Assembly (NCBI GenBank): GCA_028280445.1
Contig: JANQLU010000070.1
Span: 1 to 64,000, forward strand
DNA: 64,000 nucleotides
Reading direction: 5' to 3'
DNA from: Pirellulaceae bacterium
GTDB taxonomy: Bacteria > Planctomycetota > Planctomycetia > Pirellulales > Pirellulaceae
Positions 8,202 to 16,210 of this stretch are shown piece after piece (positions within the stretch are counted from its first letter, which is position 1; each line of letters begins with the position of its first letter). Under the pieces are notes generated by a model. It saw only the letters and a list, made by a program, of their open reading frames with translations. It made no database searches and was not told the origin of the DNA. A program made the position numbers and the translations under genes.

Positions 8202-8930
8202 TCACAACGTCGATAGTTCGTCAACAATTTGTTTTGTATTCGACACGGCAGTGGTCAAGAACGGCATGACCAGTTCATTGTTCGTATCAAAGCGAAAGGA
8301 AACCCAAGTGATTACCGTTTGTTTGCCCTGCCCCGCAAATACAGCGGGATCGTTGGTTGAGATATTCTGGCCACCGGGAATCACCATGTCGCCCATTTGA
8401 ATAGACGTGCCCGACCCCATAGAGATCGAGCATCCTTCACCAAGTGAAATGGACACGCCTCCCGATTCGATTTTCAACTGCCGCGTTTCTTCTCGTGTTT
8501 GTGGGGTCAACCTCTCGTGCTTGTTTTCATTATTTAAGTCCATGAACAGAGGTAGCCAGCGGTTCTCTGGGGCAGCAAAGTGTTGGTATTCCTCAAGCTG
8601 GGTCACGATGTCAGGCCGAGACGCGGAGATACCCGGAATACATGTCTCAATGCGGTTTGAGGCTTGAAACGCGGCGAGGTCTTGGCCAAGGCGAGAATAT
8701 GGAAAGTAGATTTTGGGATTGGCCCGTGTAGAGCTGCCGTATTTGTCGAATAAGCCGTGCGCGGAAAAATCGAGTGCAGAGCGCAGGTTTTCCATTACGT
8801 TCTTAATCTCGACCAGCAGCGTTGACTTGATTGTTGTTTCGGCCAACGACTGGTCGTACGCAGCTTGGAGTTTTGGAATTTCGTTTTCCGCGTGCTCTAC
8901 CAATGCTCTTGCGTCGTCAAAGAAAGCCAT
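8202..8930 (-). CDS. Hypothetical soluble protein (helical N-domain, Gly/Ser/Met-rich strand region)
   Basis: A 242-residue protein of unknown function with a perfect AAGGAGG ribosome binding site 10 nt before the ATG. The first 80 residues are helical, with MENLRSALDFSAHGLFDKYG. Further on come a RPDIVTQLEEYQHF block and NENKHERLTPQTR. This LRSALD...NxNKH arrangement recurs in uncharacterised bacterial proteins, from memory rather than a search. Residues 155-190 are unusual: repeating short units of Gly, Ser, Ile and Met (VSISLGEGCSISMGSGTSI) that would form a regular beta structure. The good ribosome binding site contrasts with most neighbours. Confidence 0.7.
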   Translation of the reverse strand: MAFFDDARALVEHAENEIPKLQAAYDQSLAETTIKSTLLVEIKNVMENLRSALDFSAHGLFDKYGSSTRANPKIYFPYSRLGQDLAAFQASNRIETCIPGISASRPDIVTQLEEYQHFAAPENRWLPLFMDLNNENKHERLTPQTREETRQLKIESGGVSISLGEGCSISMGSGTSIQMGDMVIPGGQNISTNDPAVFAGQGKQTVITWVSFRFDTNNELVMPFLTTAVSNTKQIVDELSTL

Positions 8931-9134
8931 TTTGGTGCCGCCTCCTTGGTGGCATAACTAGTTGTGAATCTGCGCAGTCTGGAAGTTTAACCTGCGCGAT
9001 AGGCAGGCTACACTGCGCCTTCAAATCGTATAATATACCGTCAGGACTACGAGATTGAAGTAACCGAAGTGGCACACAGCGTAAGCGCGACCTGGCCTAC
9101 TAACCCGATTTTCAATGTCGTCCTCGGTAAATCA

Positions 9135-10502
9135 CTAACCTGTCAACGCATCAATCGTTCCATTGCTGTCGCCAATGGATTCGGTTTTGACTTTCATCTG
9201 TTGGAGCATCGTCAAGTAAAGATTGGTTAACGGTGTTTCTTTTTTCACCTTCAAATGACGGCCGGTTTTGATTTTGCCTTGGGCGCTGCCAAACAGGGCG
9301 ATGGGCAATGCGTGATGATCGTGGCGATTGCCGTCGGCAATACCGCTGCCGTACATGATCATGCTGTTGTCCAATAAAGTTTTGCCGTTAGATTCGCGAA
9401 TGGAATCGAGACGTTTGAGAAAGTAACTGAAAATGCTGGCGTGGTATTGATTGATTTGGCTGATTTGTTCCTGTTTTTTCTTGTTATTTCCGTGATGCGA
9501 TATGCTGTGATGTCCGCCGCGAATGCCAAGGTTGCGATACGGTCGATTGCTGCCCGCGTTTGCATACATAAACGTAGCGACCCGCGTTGAATCGGTTTGG
9601 AACGCGAGCACAAGCATGTCCATCAACAATTTCAAGTGCTGTTCGTAGTCGCGCGGAACTCCGGCAGGTCTCGGAAAATCAGGAACATGTAATTCTTTTT
9701 TGTCGAGCCGTTTCGATTTGGCAATCCGCAATTCGATTTCGCGGATCGCGTGCAAGTATTCTTCGAGTTTACGGTTGTCGGAGGTTCCCAACTCACGGCT
9801 GAGCTTCTTGGCATCCTCTTGCACCAGATCGAGGATACTTTGTCGATACGTTTGGCGACTTTCATTTCGCTTCGACTCAAGTCGGTCTTTGTGAGAACCA
9901 AACAGCCGATCGAAGACTGCGGCGGGATCGATTTCTTTGGCGACCGGAGAATTTTGATTTCGCCAGGAAATATTGGATGTATAAATGCAGCTGTAGCCCG
10001 AATCGCAACGGCCTGCGCGGGCACTTTGTTCTGCGCCAAGTTCCAGCGAAGGCAATCGAGTTTGCTTGCCGATGGCTTGAGCAGCCATTTGATCGACCGA
10101 GATTCCGTTTTTGATATCACGGCCCGAAGTTTTCCTTGGGTGTGCGCCCGTCAAGAAAGCCGCAACACTGCGGGCGTGGTCACCGGGGCCGTCGCCCAGT
10201 GCCCGCGCACCATTGAGTGTGAGGTTGGAGATGACGTTGAGTTTTTCTCGGAACGGCTCGAACGTTTGCAAGATTTTTGGAAGCTCAAAATCGGATCCGG
10301 TTTTGGCGGGCGTCCAGTCAGACATGTGCATTCCGTTGGGAACGTAAAAGAACGCCATCCGTTGCGGAACCGCTGCTTCTGCAGGAAGTTTTGCAATCGC
10401 CGTGCTGCCGTGTGCCATCGCTTCGAACATCGGCAAAGCGACCGTTGCCCCGATACCGCGCAACACCGTGCGCCGCGAAATATTTTGTCGTTTGGCGTTC
10501 AT
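9135..10502 (-). CDS. DUF1552 domain-containing exported protein
   Basis: A 455-residue protein of the DUF1552 family, typical of planctomycetes. It starts with a twin-arginine signal (SRRTVLRGIGATVALPMFEA) and is probably exported folded. Family features include FFYVPNGMHMSDWTP, ALGDGPGDHARSVAAFLTGAHP, LELGAEQSARAGRCDSGYSC and YGSGIADGNRHDHHALPIAL. The ATG at 10502 is chosen because CAGGAG lies 6-7 nt before it and the Tat motif follows directly. The gene sits 40 bp behind the DUF1592 gene, and the two are a standard pair. The family resembles DUF1501/sulfatase-like alkaline phosphatase folds, but the substrate is unknown. Confidence 0.92.
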   Translation of the reverse strand: MNAKRQNISRRTVLRGIGATVALPMFEAMAHGSTAIAKLPAEAAVPQRMAFFYVPNGMHMSDWTPAKTGSDFELPKILQTFEPFREKLNVISNLTLNGARALGDGPGDHARSVAAFLTGAHPRKTSGRDIKNGISVDQMAAQAIGKQTRLPSLELGAEQSARAGRCDSGYSCIYTSNISWRNQNSPVAKEIDPAAVFDRLFGSHKDRLESKRNESRQTYRQSILDLVQEDAKKLSRELGTSDNRKLEEYLHAIREIELRIAKSKRLDKKELHVPDFPRPAGVPRDYEQHLKLLMDMLVLAFQTDSTRVATFMYANAGSNRPYRNLGIRGGHHSISHHGNNKKKQEQISQINQYHASIFSYFLKRLDSIRESNGKTLLDNSMIMYGSGIADGNRHDHHALPIALFGSAQGKIKTGRHLKVKKETPLTNLYLTMLQQMKVKTESIGDSNGTIDALTG

Positions 10503-10542
10503 GACATGCTCCTGTTCAATCGAATCTGCATTAACGCTGACA

Positions 10543-12885
10543 CTACTTGAATCGCTGACGTTTTTGAAATGGATCACTTTCGCAAATCAATTTTATCAGT
10601 TCTGAAAATCGATAGTTATGTTTCTTCAGTTTTTCCGCAATATCAACAATGACACAGCGATCTTTTTCGGTCATTGTTCGGCCTGTCGCATAGGTTAACA
10701 TTTTTTCGACGAAAGCTTCAACAAATTGCTTTTGTTGCGTGGTTGCCAGAAACTTTTGCAAATCGATAGCACCATTGATTTTCGAGCCATCGGGCATTTT
10801 GGCGGACGCATCTACTTTTTTGCCTTCGGATTCCGTACGCCAGCGACCAACGGCATCAAAGTTTTCAAATGAAAATCCGAGTGGGTCAATTCGATCATGG
10901 CAAATGGCACAGCGCTGATCGCGTCGATGTTGTTCGAGTCGCTCGCGAAGCGTACCTTTGAGTTCCGTTTGATCATCCAGCGCCATCACGTTCGGATCGG
11001 GTGGTGGTGGCTCTTGCCCAATCACGTTCATAACCCAAACTCCACGCTTGACTGGCGAAGTCCGATTTGGGTTGGACGTCATCGTCAGGATACTGCCTTG
11101 CGTCATGATTCCGCCGCGACCTGTGCCACGAAGGCTGACTTTGCGAAATTTTTTTCCTTTAACTCCGTCGATGGAATAAAAGCTGGCGAGTCTTTCATTC
11201 AAAAAAGTGTAGTCGGCCGTCAACAATTCCAGAATACTGCGATCGTTTTGAATAACATGTTCAATCGTTCGACGCGTCTCTTCAAGCATGTCCGAACGAA
11301 TTTTATCATCGAATTTTGGAAATAGTTTTGGATCGGGTTGGCTTTCGGAAAACAAATCCAACTGCAGCCACTGGCGGGCGAAATGTTCGACCAAGGCGGA
11401 TGAACGGCGGTCTTTTAGAAGTCGATCGATTTGTTGGCGAACAATTTTTGGGTCATCGAGATTGGACTGAAACGCTTGGGTCAATAGGTCGGTATCAGGC
11501 GTCGAACTCCAAATGAAAAAACTGATGGAGGTCGCAAGTTCGTATTGTGAAAGCCGTCGCGGTTTCCCATTTTTGGGTGCGGGAGCCTCGACCTTAAACA
11601 GAAAATGAGGCGAAACAAGAATGGCTTGCAGCGGAATGCGAATCGCCAACTCGAAAGACTTTTCTTTTTTGATCGCCATATCGAACAAACTCAGCAGTCG
11701 ATCGATTTCTTGTTGAGTCGCTGGTCGGCGAAAAGCCCGGGAAGCGAAACGACGAAGAATTTTTTCAGCAACGGCGCGTTTGTTTTTTTGTTTGGCAGGA
11801 TCTTGAAAAATGATTTTGCGATGACCTGGTGGAAGCGCTTTTGAGTTCAAACGCTCAGGGCCGCTGATCTCAAGCGGCTCGAATATCAAATTGCGATCGC
11901 GTTCGCTCCGTTTGGCGCGAGGATTGTAGTAATCGTTGGTAAATGACAAACCGATTTCGCGAGTACCTTTTGGCAACCTGACTGAGACATCAACCGTTGA
12001 ATTTTCAGTGCGACGCGGAATCGTCCATTTCTTAATCGGCTTGCCGTCGATCAAGATTTCTGCAGAGACACCGTCGGGACCCGCATGGACTGCGACTGCA
12101 TTGACTTTCAGTTGATACTTTCCGTTTTGCGGGATTCGAACTTGATGCGTGATGGTGCCGCTCATCGACAGGAACATGTTTTGATTCACTGGTCGACTGC
12201 CGCGACAAGGTTTGAATTTTGCAGCCGACAAAGTTTGCTGGAGCGTAAGACTTCTGGGGTCGACGATGGCTCGTTCGGTGATTTCTTCTGCGGCCTTTAA
12301 ATACTTTTCCAACAGAATCGTTGGCAGCGACAGCGTGTCCGCCAGGTTGTCAAAGCCACTGCCGGTATCATCGCCGGGAAAGTCTTTGGCGGGTTGATAG
12401 TCGACGCCTGTCAGTTCGCGGATGGAGTTTCTGTATTCGAATCGGTTTAGTCGACGCAACGTGACCGTGCCGGCAGAAGGTCGAGCCAAACAGTCGTACT
12501 CGTAAAACAGTTTTTCCAACCACTGGACGACGAATTTTCGATCCGATTTTGAAAAATCGTGTTTCTTTTGCGGCGGCATAGATTCGCTGCGAACCGCTTG
12601 AAGAGCCAATTCCCAATGTTTACGGTCTTTGAGAATTGCATCGATGCCTTTTCCGGTTGACAAATCGATGTCACCTTCGGGCTCGTCGCCATCGTGGCAT
12701 TCTGAACAATTCGTTTTTATCAGCCTTTGAATTCGCGAGAACGATTTTTCAAGTTCGGTACGAAGTTCGATGGCCTTGGCGTTTTTGGGGTGTTGCGTGA
12801 ACGCGGATTGGATAGTGACGCCGGACAGGACGATTAACGCAAGCGCAGAAACAACAATTCTGGAAAAGCCGATTTTGTAGATCAC
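10543..12885 (-). CDS. DUF1592/DUF1588/DUF1587/DUF1595/DUF1585 cytochrome-like protein
   Basis: An exported multidomain protein of about 780 residues. After the signal peptide comes a haem-binding CSECHDGDEPEGDIDL (CxxCH), then DUF1587 (LRRLNRFEYRNSIRELTGVDY), a carbohydrate-binding-like beta domain, DUF1595 (FASRAFRRPATQQEIDRLL), DUF1592 (a SYFIWSS-like ISFFIWSSTPDTDLL segment), DUF1588 (GGIMTQGSILTMTSNPNRTSPVKRG) with a second CxxCH (CAICHDRIDPLGF), and DUF1585 at the end. Such proteins are paired with DUF1552 proteins across planctomycetes, as here. They are thought to be c-type cytochrome-linked enzymes of polymer breakdown, not yet proven. The start is GTG at 12885 or TTG at 12897, with no clear Shine-Dalgarno for either. 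Confidence 0.9.
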   Translation of the reverse strand: MIYKIGFSRIVVSALALIVLSGVTIQSAFTQHPKNAKAIELRTELEKSFSRIQRLIKTNCSECHDGDEPEGDIDLSTGKGIDAILKDRKHWELALQAVRSESMPPQKKHDFSKSDRKFVVQWLEKLFYEYDCLARPSAGTVTLRRLNRFEYRNSIRELTGVDYQPAKDFPGDDTGSGFDNLADTLSLPTILLEKYLKAAEEITERAIVDPRSLTLQQTLSAAKFKPCRGSRPVNQNMFLSMSGTITHQVRIPQNGKYQLKVNAVAVHAGPDGVSAEILIDGKPIKKWTIPRRTENSTVDVSVRLPKGTREIGLSFTNDYYNPRAKRSERDRNLIFEPLEISGPERLNSKALPPGHRKIIFQDPAKQKNKRAVAEKILRRFASRAFRRPATQQEIDRLLSLFDMAIKKEKSFELAIRIPLQAILVSPHFLFKVEAPAPKNGKPRRLSQYELATSISFFIWSSTPDTDLLTQAFQSNLDDPKIVRQQIDRLLKDRRSSALVEHFARQWLQLDLFSESQPDPKLFPKFDDKIRSDMLEETRRTIEHVIQNDRSILELLTADYTFLNERLASFYSIDGVKGKKFRKVSLRGTGRGGIMTQGSILTMTSNPNRTSPVKRGVWVMNVIGQEPPPPDPNVMALDDQTELKGTLRERLEQHRRDQRCAICHDRIDPLGFSFENFDAVGRWRTESEGKKVDASAKMPDGSKINGAIDLQKFLATTQQKQFVEAFVEKMLTYATGRTMTEKDRCVIVDIAEKLKKHNYRFSELIKLICESDPFQKRQRFK

Positions 12886-12897
12886 GTTATTACGCAA

Positions 12898-13276
12898 TTT
12901 CGTTGAAACATTTGTATCCGACGATTGAAAGGGCTTAACGTTATTTTAAGCGAAATCGCGTGATGGTTGTACGTGATTGTTAAAGAAGTTTTTTACCGTT
13001 TGAGCAAATTTGCCGAGATTTAAAGTCTTGAGGAACTGATATCTGCAGACGATTTTGTTTGATCGGCCAGTGGGAAACGGCCCTGCTTCCCTCGATACTT
13101 TGCTGACGTTGACAGGATTTACAGGATCAACAGGATGTCACGCGCACTGATCCTGTCAATCATGTCCATCCTGTCAACAAAACGAAATCGTAAGGCCGGT
13201 TGCCATTAGCCAATCAACCAAACTGGGGAATGGTTTCCGAGAAACACGGTGCCACTACGGGGCGCAGAGTTTAGTC
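12898..13276. other. Intergenic stretch with repeats
   Basis: Apart from the family E repeat at 13109-13177, the stretch holds degenerate family A arms (GGCCAGTGGGAAACGGCC near 13060-13080, and a GGCCGGTTGCCATTAGCC arm near 13192). I see no gene. Confidence 0.6.
13109..13177. repeat. GACAGGAT-type repeat (family E)
   Basis: The left part is built from CAGGAT repeats (TTGACAGGATTTACAGGATC) and the right part from their complement (ATCCTGTCAATC...ATCCTGTCAA), so the whole can fold back on itself. A second copy is at 42803-42864. Repeats of this sequence are common in environmental bacterial genomes, from general knowledge. Confidence 0.85.
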
Positions 13277-13957
13277 TCAGTCTCGCGTTTTGGGGAGCAG
13301 CTCGAACTGTGGATCTAAAAAGTAATGCTTGTCTCGAATGAGACGGGCGTCAAAGGCGGCTTTGGGGTCCCACGTTAATTTGAGGCTGTAGCCATTGTCC
13401 ATTTTGATTTCTACCCAATCGGGATCGTCATTGTGCCAAATCAGTTTGACCGGGGCTGCAACATTGCCAATCAAATGGACAGGCCAGCCGGTGTATTGCG
13501 TGGGACGTTTGCCGTCAGCGGAAATGGTACCAGACCACGACGGTTTATCGTCCAGCAAACCGCGCGAATCGTCGATGCTTACGACCATTGGGGAATCGGG
13601 ATCTCGTACGGTCAGGACGTCATTTTTGTTGGTCGAGGCGGAGTTGATCACTGAATCGACAAAGAACCAGCAAGCGAAAGCTGTGTTTGTGAGCAAGCAG
13701 AGGATCGCGACAATCAAGACGGTTTTCAGTTTCGAGTGGGAAACCAACCACTTGGAAGCAATGAGGACAATGGCGATAAAAAGCTGAACAACTCCGGGCA
13801 CGAGAATTTCGAGTGTTGGGATAAAAACGAGCGAGATCATGAGCCAGGATAGTGCTCCCGACAACGCGAGGCTGCCGACGATGAAACAAATCCACCCCCA
13901 AATTTGAGGCTGTGTGTTGTCTGCAGTTCGGTTTTGTAAATCAGTCGATTTTTCCAT
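13277..13957 (-). CDS. Membrane protein of unknown function
   Basis: A 226-residue protein with a polar N-terminus, three or four membrane segments at about 20-45, 50-72 and 77-103, and a soluble C-terminal domain of about 120 residues. The soluble part contains DSPMVVSIDDSRGLL and YSLKLTWDPKAAFDARLIRD. No known family was recognised. It is monocistronic by position, with repeats behind its stop codon. Confidence 0.75.
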   Translation of the reverse strand: MEKSTDLQNRTADNTQPQIWGWICFIVGSLALSGALSWLMISLVFIPTLEILVPGVVQLFIAIVLIASKWLVSHSKLKTVLIVAILCLLTNTAFACWFFVDSVINSASTNKNDVLTVRDPDSPMVVSIDDSRGLLDDKPSWSGTISADGKRPTQYTGWPVHLIGNVAAPVKLIWHNDDPDWVEIKMDNGYSLKLTWDPKAAFDARLIRDKHYFLDPQFELLPKTRD

Positions 13958-14230
13958 CGGGCTCGACCACGTGGAATTGAATTAGTTGTTTGGATATTGT
14001 CGGGCAATTCAGGGTACGACCAAGACAACCGAAAAGCAAAAAGAGACCGGTTTCTTTCGGTAGAAAGCAACAAAATTCCCCTGAAATCATCAATTTTTCG
14101 CCGTGGCCTTAAAGCGAAACTTGGCCGCGATTACAATAAAACTTGGCGCAGCTAACAAAAGGTTGGCGCATAAAAAATAACGAATCGCTACGGCCTCGGA
14201 GCAAATAAAAGTTCAAATTGGAGAACAGAG

Positions 14231-14746
14231 ATGAAGAGTTTGTTGACCACCGGTTTAGGATTCGCTTGTCTGACGATGTTGTTGTCAAGTTCATTCGCTC
14301 AAGATCCTAAACAAGAAAAAGTTACAAAAAAAGTTGACGTTCCGGTTGTCCCTAAAACCTCAGTGCTTGACAAAACGGAGGTCGCTCCTCCGGTACTTGC
14401 CGAGCCCAAAAATCAACAGGCCACTGATCCTGTCGTTGTCGGGCCACAGCAATTGGTGCCAGGCTCGGTCTCTTTCCACAGCGTTCCTAATTGTTGCTGT
14501 GATCCATGTTGCAACGATAAAGTAGATGTCGCTCTGTGTTTGACCGATTGCGATTGTTGCGTTCACAAAGTTTGCGTCAGAATTCCTTGTAGTTGCTGCA
14601 ATCATTTGCCAACGGTCAAATGGCGCGATGGAATCCTTGGTCGAAAAATTGCAATCCTGTGTTGGGAATGCTGTGACTATTCGGTCAAAGTAATCGTCAA
14701 TCGATGTGGCGATGTCCGAGTGCGTTATCACTTTCTGATTGGATAG
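14231..14746 (+). CDS. Cysteine-rich secreted protein
   Basis: A 171-residue protein with a clear signal peptide ending in SSSFA, a Lys/Val/Pro-rich spacer (residues 25-75), and a C-terminal domain of about 80 residues with 17 cysteines, many in pairs (NCCCDPCCND, CDCC, CSCC, CWECC). The pattern suggests dense disulfides or binding of several metal ions. It matches no named family I know. GGAGAACAGAG precedes the ATG, and a good intrinsic terminator follows at 14810, so this is a single-gene transcript. Expression in the oxidising periplasm or outside the cell is inferred. Confidence 0.82.
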   Translation: MKSLLTTGLGFACLTMLLSSSFAQDPKQEKVTKKVDVPVVPKTSVLDKTEVAPPVLAEPKNQQATDPVVVGPQQLVPGSVSFHSVPNCCCDPCCNDKVDVALCLTDCDCCVHKVCVRIPCSCCNHLPTVKWRDGILGRKIAILCWECCDYSVKVIVNRCGDVRVRYHFLIG

Positions 14747-14809
14747 TTGGTAGCGGGTAGGTGGTAGGTCGTAGCAGGTAGGGCCTTGTCCGCAGTTGTA
14801 GTATACAAG

Positions 14810-14848
14810 TCTCACACAGAGTGATTGGCCTGCGTGAGATTTTTTTTT
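14810..14848 (+). terminator. Intrinsic terminator of the Cys-rich protein gene
   Basis: TCTCACACAG pairs with CTGCGTGAGA (one mismatch) around a 10-nt loop, followed by nine T residues at 14840-14848. Confidence 0.85.
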
Positions 14849-14965
14849 GCAACGCTCGTCAGTGTTTGTTTGTATGACTCGTCGGTCTTATTGCAACACC
14901 GACAATCGAACTGCACGCTGGCATGAAAGTGAAGGCCCACCCCTTATGTTTTGATTCAACATTTT

Positions 14966-15083
14966 GGGTGCCACTGGCTTTGCCAGTGCTGTGGTTGAAT
15001 GGTGGTCGTTAAATACTTTAATTGAACAACTGAACAAAAAATGTGAGTCAATGTGCAAATCACTGGCAAAGCCAGTGGCACCC
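14966..15083. repeat. 110-bp inverted-repeat element, family D, copy 1
   Basis: A 118-bp element bounded by GGGTGCCACTGGC and GCCAGTGGCACCC. Each end is also a small hairpin (CACTGGC-TT-TGCCAGTG). The interior shares TACTTTAATTGAAC and GAGTCAATGTGCAAATCACT with copies at 17515 and 26954 (reversed). It contains no ORF and is directly followed by a family F copy. Confidence 0.88.
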
Positions 15084-15090
15084 GCGCGAC

Positions 15091-15160
15091 TGATACGAGC
15101 GCGAAGCGCCAGCGAGTGGTTCGACCGCGCAAACCACCCGCTGGCGCGTCGTGCTTATCA
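15091..15160. repeat. Hairpin repeat family F, second copy
   Basis: It aligns over its full length with 5407-5477. The arms GCGCCAGCGAGTGG and CCACCCGCTGGCGC surround TTCGACCGCGCAAA. It starts 8 bp after the family D element. Confidence 0.85.
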
Positions 15161-15220
15161 AGAACATCAAGCGAAGACTCCCGCTCCCTTTTTTCTCAAC
15201 CTTTTTTCCCAACTATCAGG

Positions 15221-15249
15221 TTGCCTCGAGAATGCTTAAGCCATAAAAT
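15221..15249 (+). promoter_or_regulatory. Sigma-70-type promoter of the SRP RNA gene
   Basis: TTGCCT (15221-15226) and TAAAAT (15244-15249) are separated by exactly 17 bp. The predicted transcription start is near 15256-15258, right where the structured RNA begins. Spacing and location support it; the motif match is 4/6 and 5/6. Confidence 0.65.
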
Positions 15250-15256
15250 TACTCGC

Positions 15257-15345
15257 AGTTGGGTTTGGTCGGGCGACCGGCCAAGGCAACGGTCAACGGC
15301 ACCGGGTCAGGCGCGAGAGTGAGCAGCCCACCGTTGGTTTTTTTC
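15257..15345 (+). ncRNA. ffs: Small bacterial signal recognition particle RNA (4.5S RNA)
   Basis: The RNA carries the invariant core of SRP domain IV: GTCAGG (15306-15311), a CGC stem with GAGA tetraloop (a GNRA loop) closing on GTG, and AGCAGCC (15322-15328). The flanks AACGG and CCGTT pair as the next helix. This core binds the M-domain of Ffh for targeting of membrane proteins. The length of about 90 nt fits the small bacterial form without an Alu domain. A near-consensus promoter precedes it, and T-runs plus a hairpin follow. The exact ends are estimates. Confidence 0.85.
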
Positions 15346-15370
15346 GCCCCATTTGGATGGGGCTTTTTTT
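15346..15370 (+). terminator. Intrinsic terminator behind the SRP RNA
   Basis: GCCCC-ATTTGGAT-GGGGC followed by seven T residues. The SRP RNA itself ends in a first T-run at 15338-15344, so this may be the main or a back-up terminator. Confidence 0.8.
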
Positions 15371-15400
15371 GTGCGCTGTCTGTGGTGGCGGGCATCCGGT

Positions 15401-16204
15401 TTACTCAATCACCAGCTGAATCTCGGTCACGTATTTATTCGGATTTCCTCGGAAAATCATTCCGGGCCCTTTTAAAAACACTTCGCGCGTCGGCAGCACC
15501 GTGGACAAATTGTTTTCTCTCAAATAGGTGAACAATTTTGCGTAAGAGTTACCGAGGCTTTCGTACGGGCCAACATGCTGGAGACACACCGCCTGGCATT
15601 CTGGCAACTGGCGAACGGAGATCCCTGCGGCATCGACTTGTTTGCGGATTTGAAACAAAGGCTCAAAATCGGCGTCGTCTTCTTTAAACTCTCCGTCGTA
15701 ATACAAACACATGGCTGGCCCGGCGATGTATCGACCAAGGGCTGAACCGAGTTGCGAATACGCTTTGCCAAACTCAGAATACTTGCCGTTCATCCGGATT
15801 CCGCCGACCAACACGGCTGGCAGCTGGCGAATTTCTATGGTGTTGGAGACGTTGTCCACCTTTTTTTGCTCACGTTGTTGCGAGATGACTTTTTCAATTT
15901 TCTCAATGATTTTTTCCTGTTTTCGCAACCGTTGCTCCGTTTCCTGTTTTCGTTTTTGCAGCAATTGGAGCAAGTCTTCGTCTTGATCGTACTGGGCCAG
16001 GATGGATTTGATTTCTTCGACAGAAAACTCGAGACCGCGTAATTTGGAAATGACTCTGGCCGTTTCAATATTGCGATCGTCGAAGAAACGATATCCGGAA
16101 CCAGGTTCGATATGCGCCGGTATCAGTATTTTTTTCTCGTGATAGAACCTGATCGTTTTTACGGTCAGGCCCGTGATTTTTGAGAATTCGCCAATGGAAA
16201 ACAC
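15401..16204 (-). CDS. MerR-family regulator with GyrI-like effector domain
   Basis: A 267-residue transcription regulator. Residues 1-70 are the MerR winged helix-turn-helix (FSIGEFSKITGLTVKTIRFY then FFDDRNIETARVISKLRGLEFSVEEIK). Residues about 75-115 form the dimerisation coiled coil, rich in Lys, Glu and Gln. The C-terminal 155 residues are a GyrI/BmrR-type effector-binding domain (RQLPAVLVGGIRMNG, CLQHVGPYESLGNSYAKLF), which usually binds a hydrophobic or cationic compound. The start is GTG, 6 bp behind the stop of the hydrolase gene, so the two form an operon that the regulator probably controls. Confidence 0.92.
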   Translation of the reverse strand: MFSIGEFSKITGLTVKTIRFYHEKKILIPAHIEPGSGYRFFDDRNIETARVISKLRGLEFSVEEIKSILAQYDQDEDLLQLLQKRKQETEQRLRKQEKIIEKIEKVISQQREQKKVDNVSNTIEIRQLPAVLVGGIRMNGKYSEFGKAYSQLGSALGRYIAGPAMCLYYDGEFKEDDADFEPLFQIRKQVDAAGISVRQLPECQAVCLQHVGPYESLGNSYAKLFTYLRENNLSTVLPTREVFLKGPGMIFRGNPNKYVTEIQLVIE

Positions 16205-16210
16205 AGCAAG

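Noticed and set aside
5783-8982. GCGCAGTCTGG occurs in tRNA-Pro (5783-5793) and again at 8972-8982, possibly bounding an island
   Set aside because: Only 11 nt, in the 5' half of the tRNA rather than its 3' end, and no integrase is present. Chance cannot be excluded.
9750-10550. Plus-strand ORF of 266 codons opposite the DUF1552 gene
   Set aside because: No family features; shadow of the real gene.
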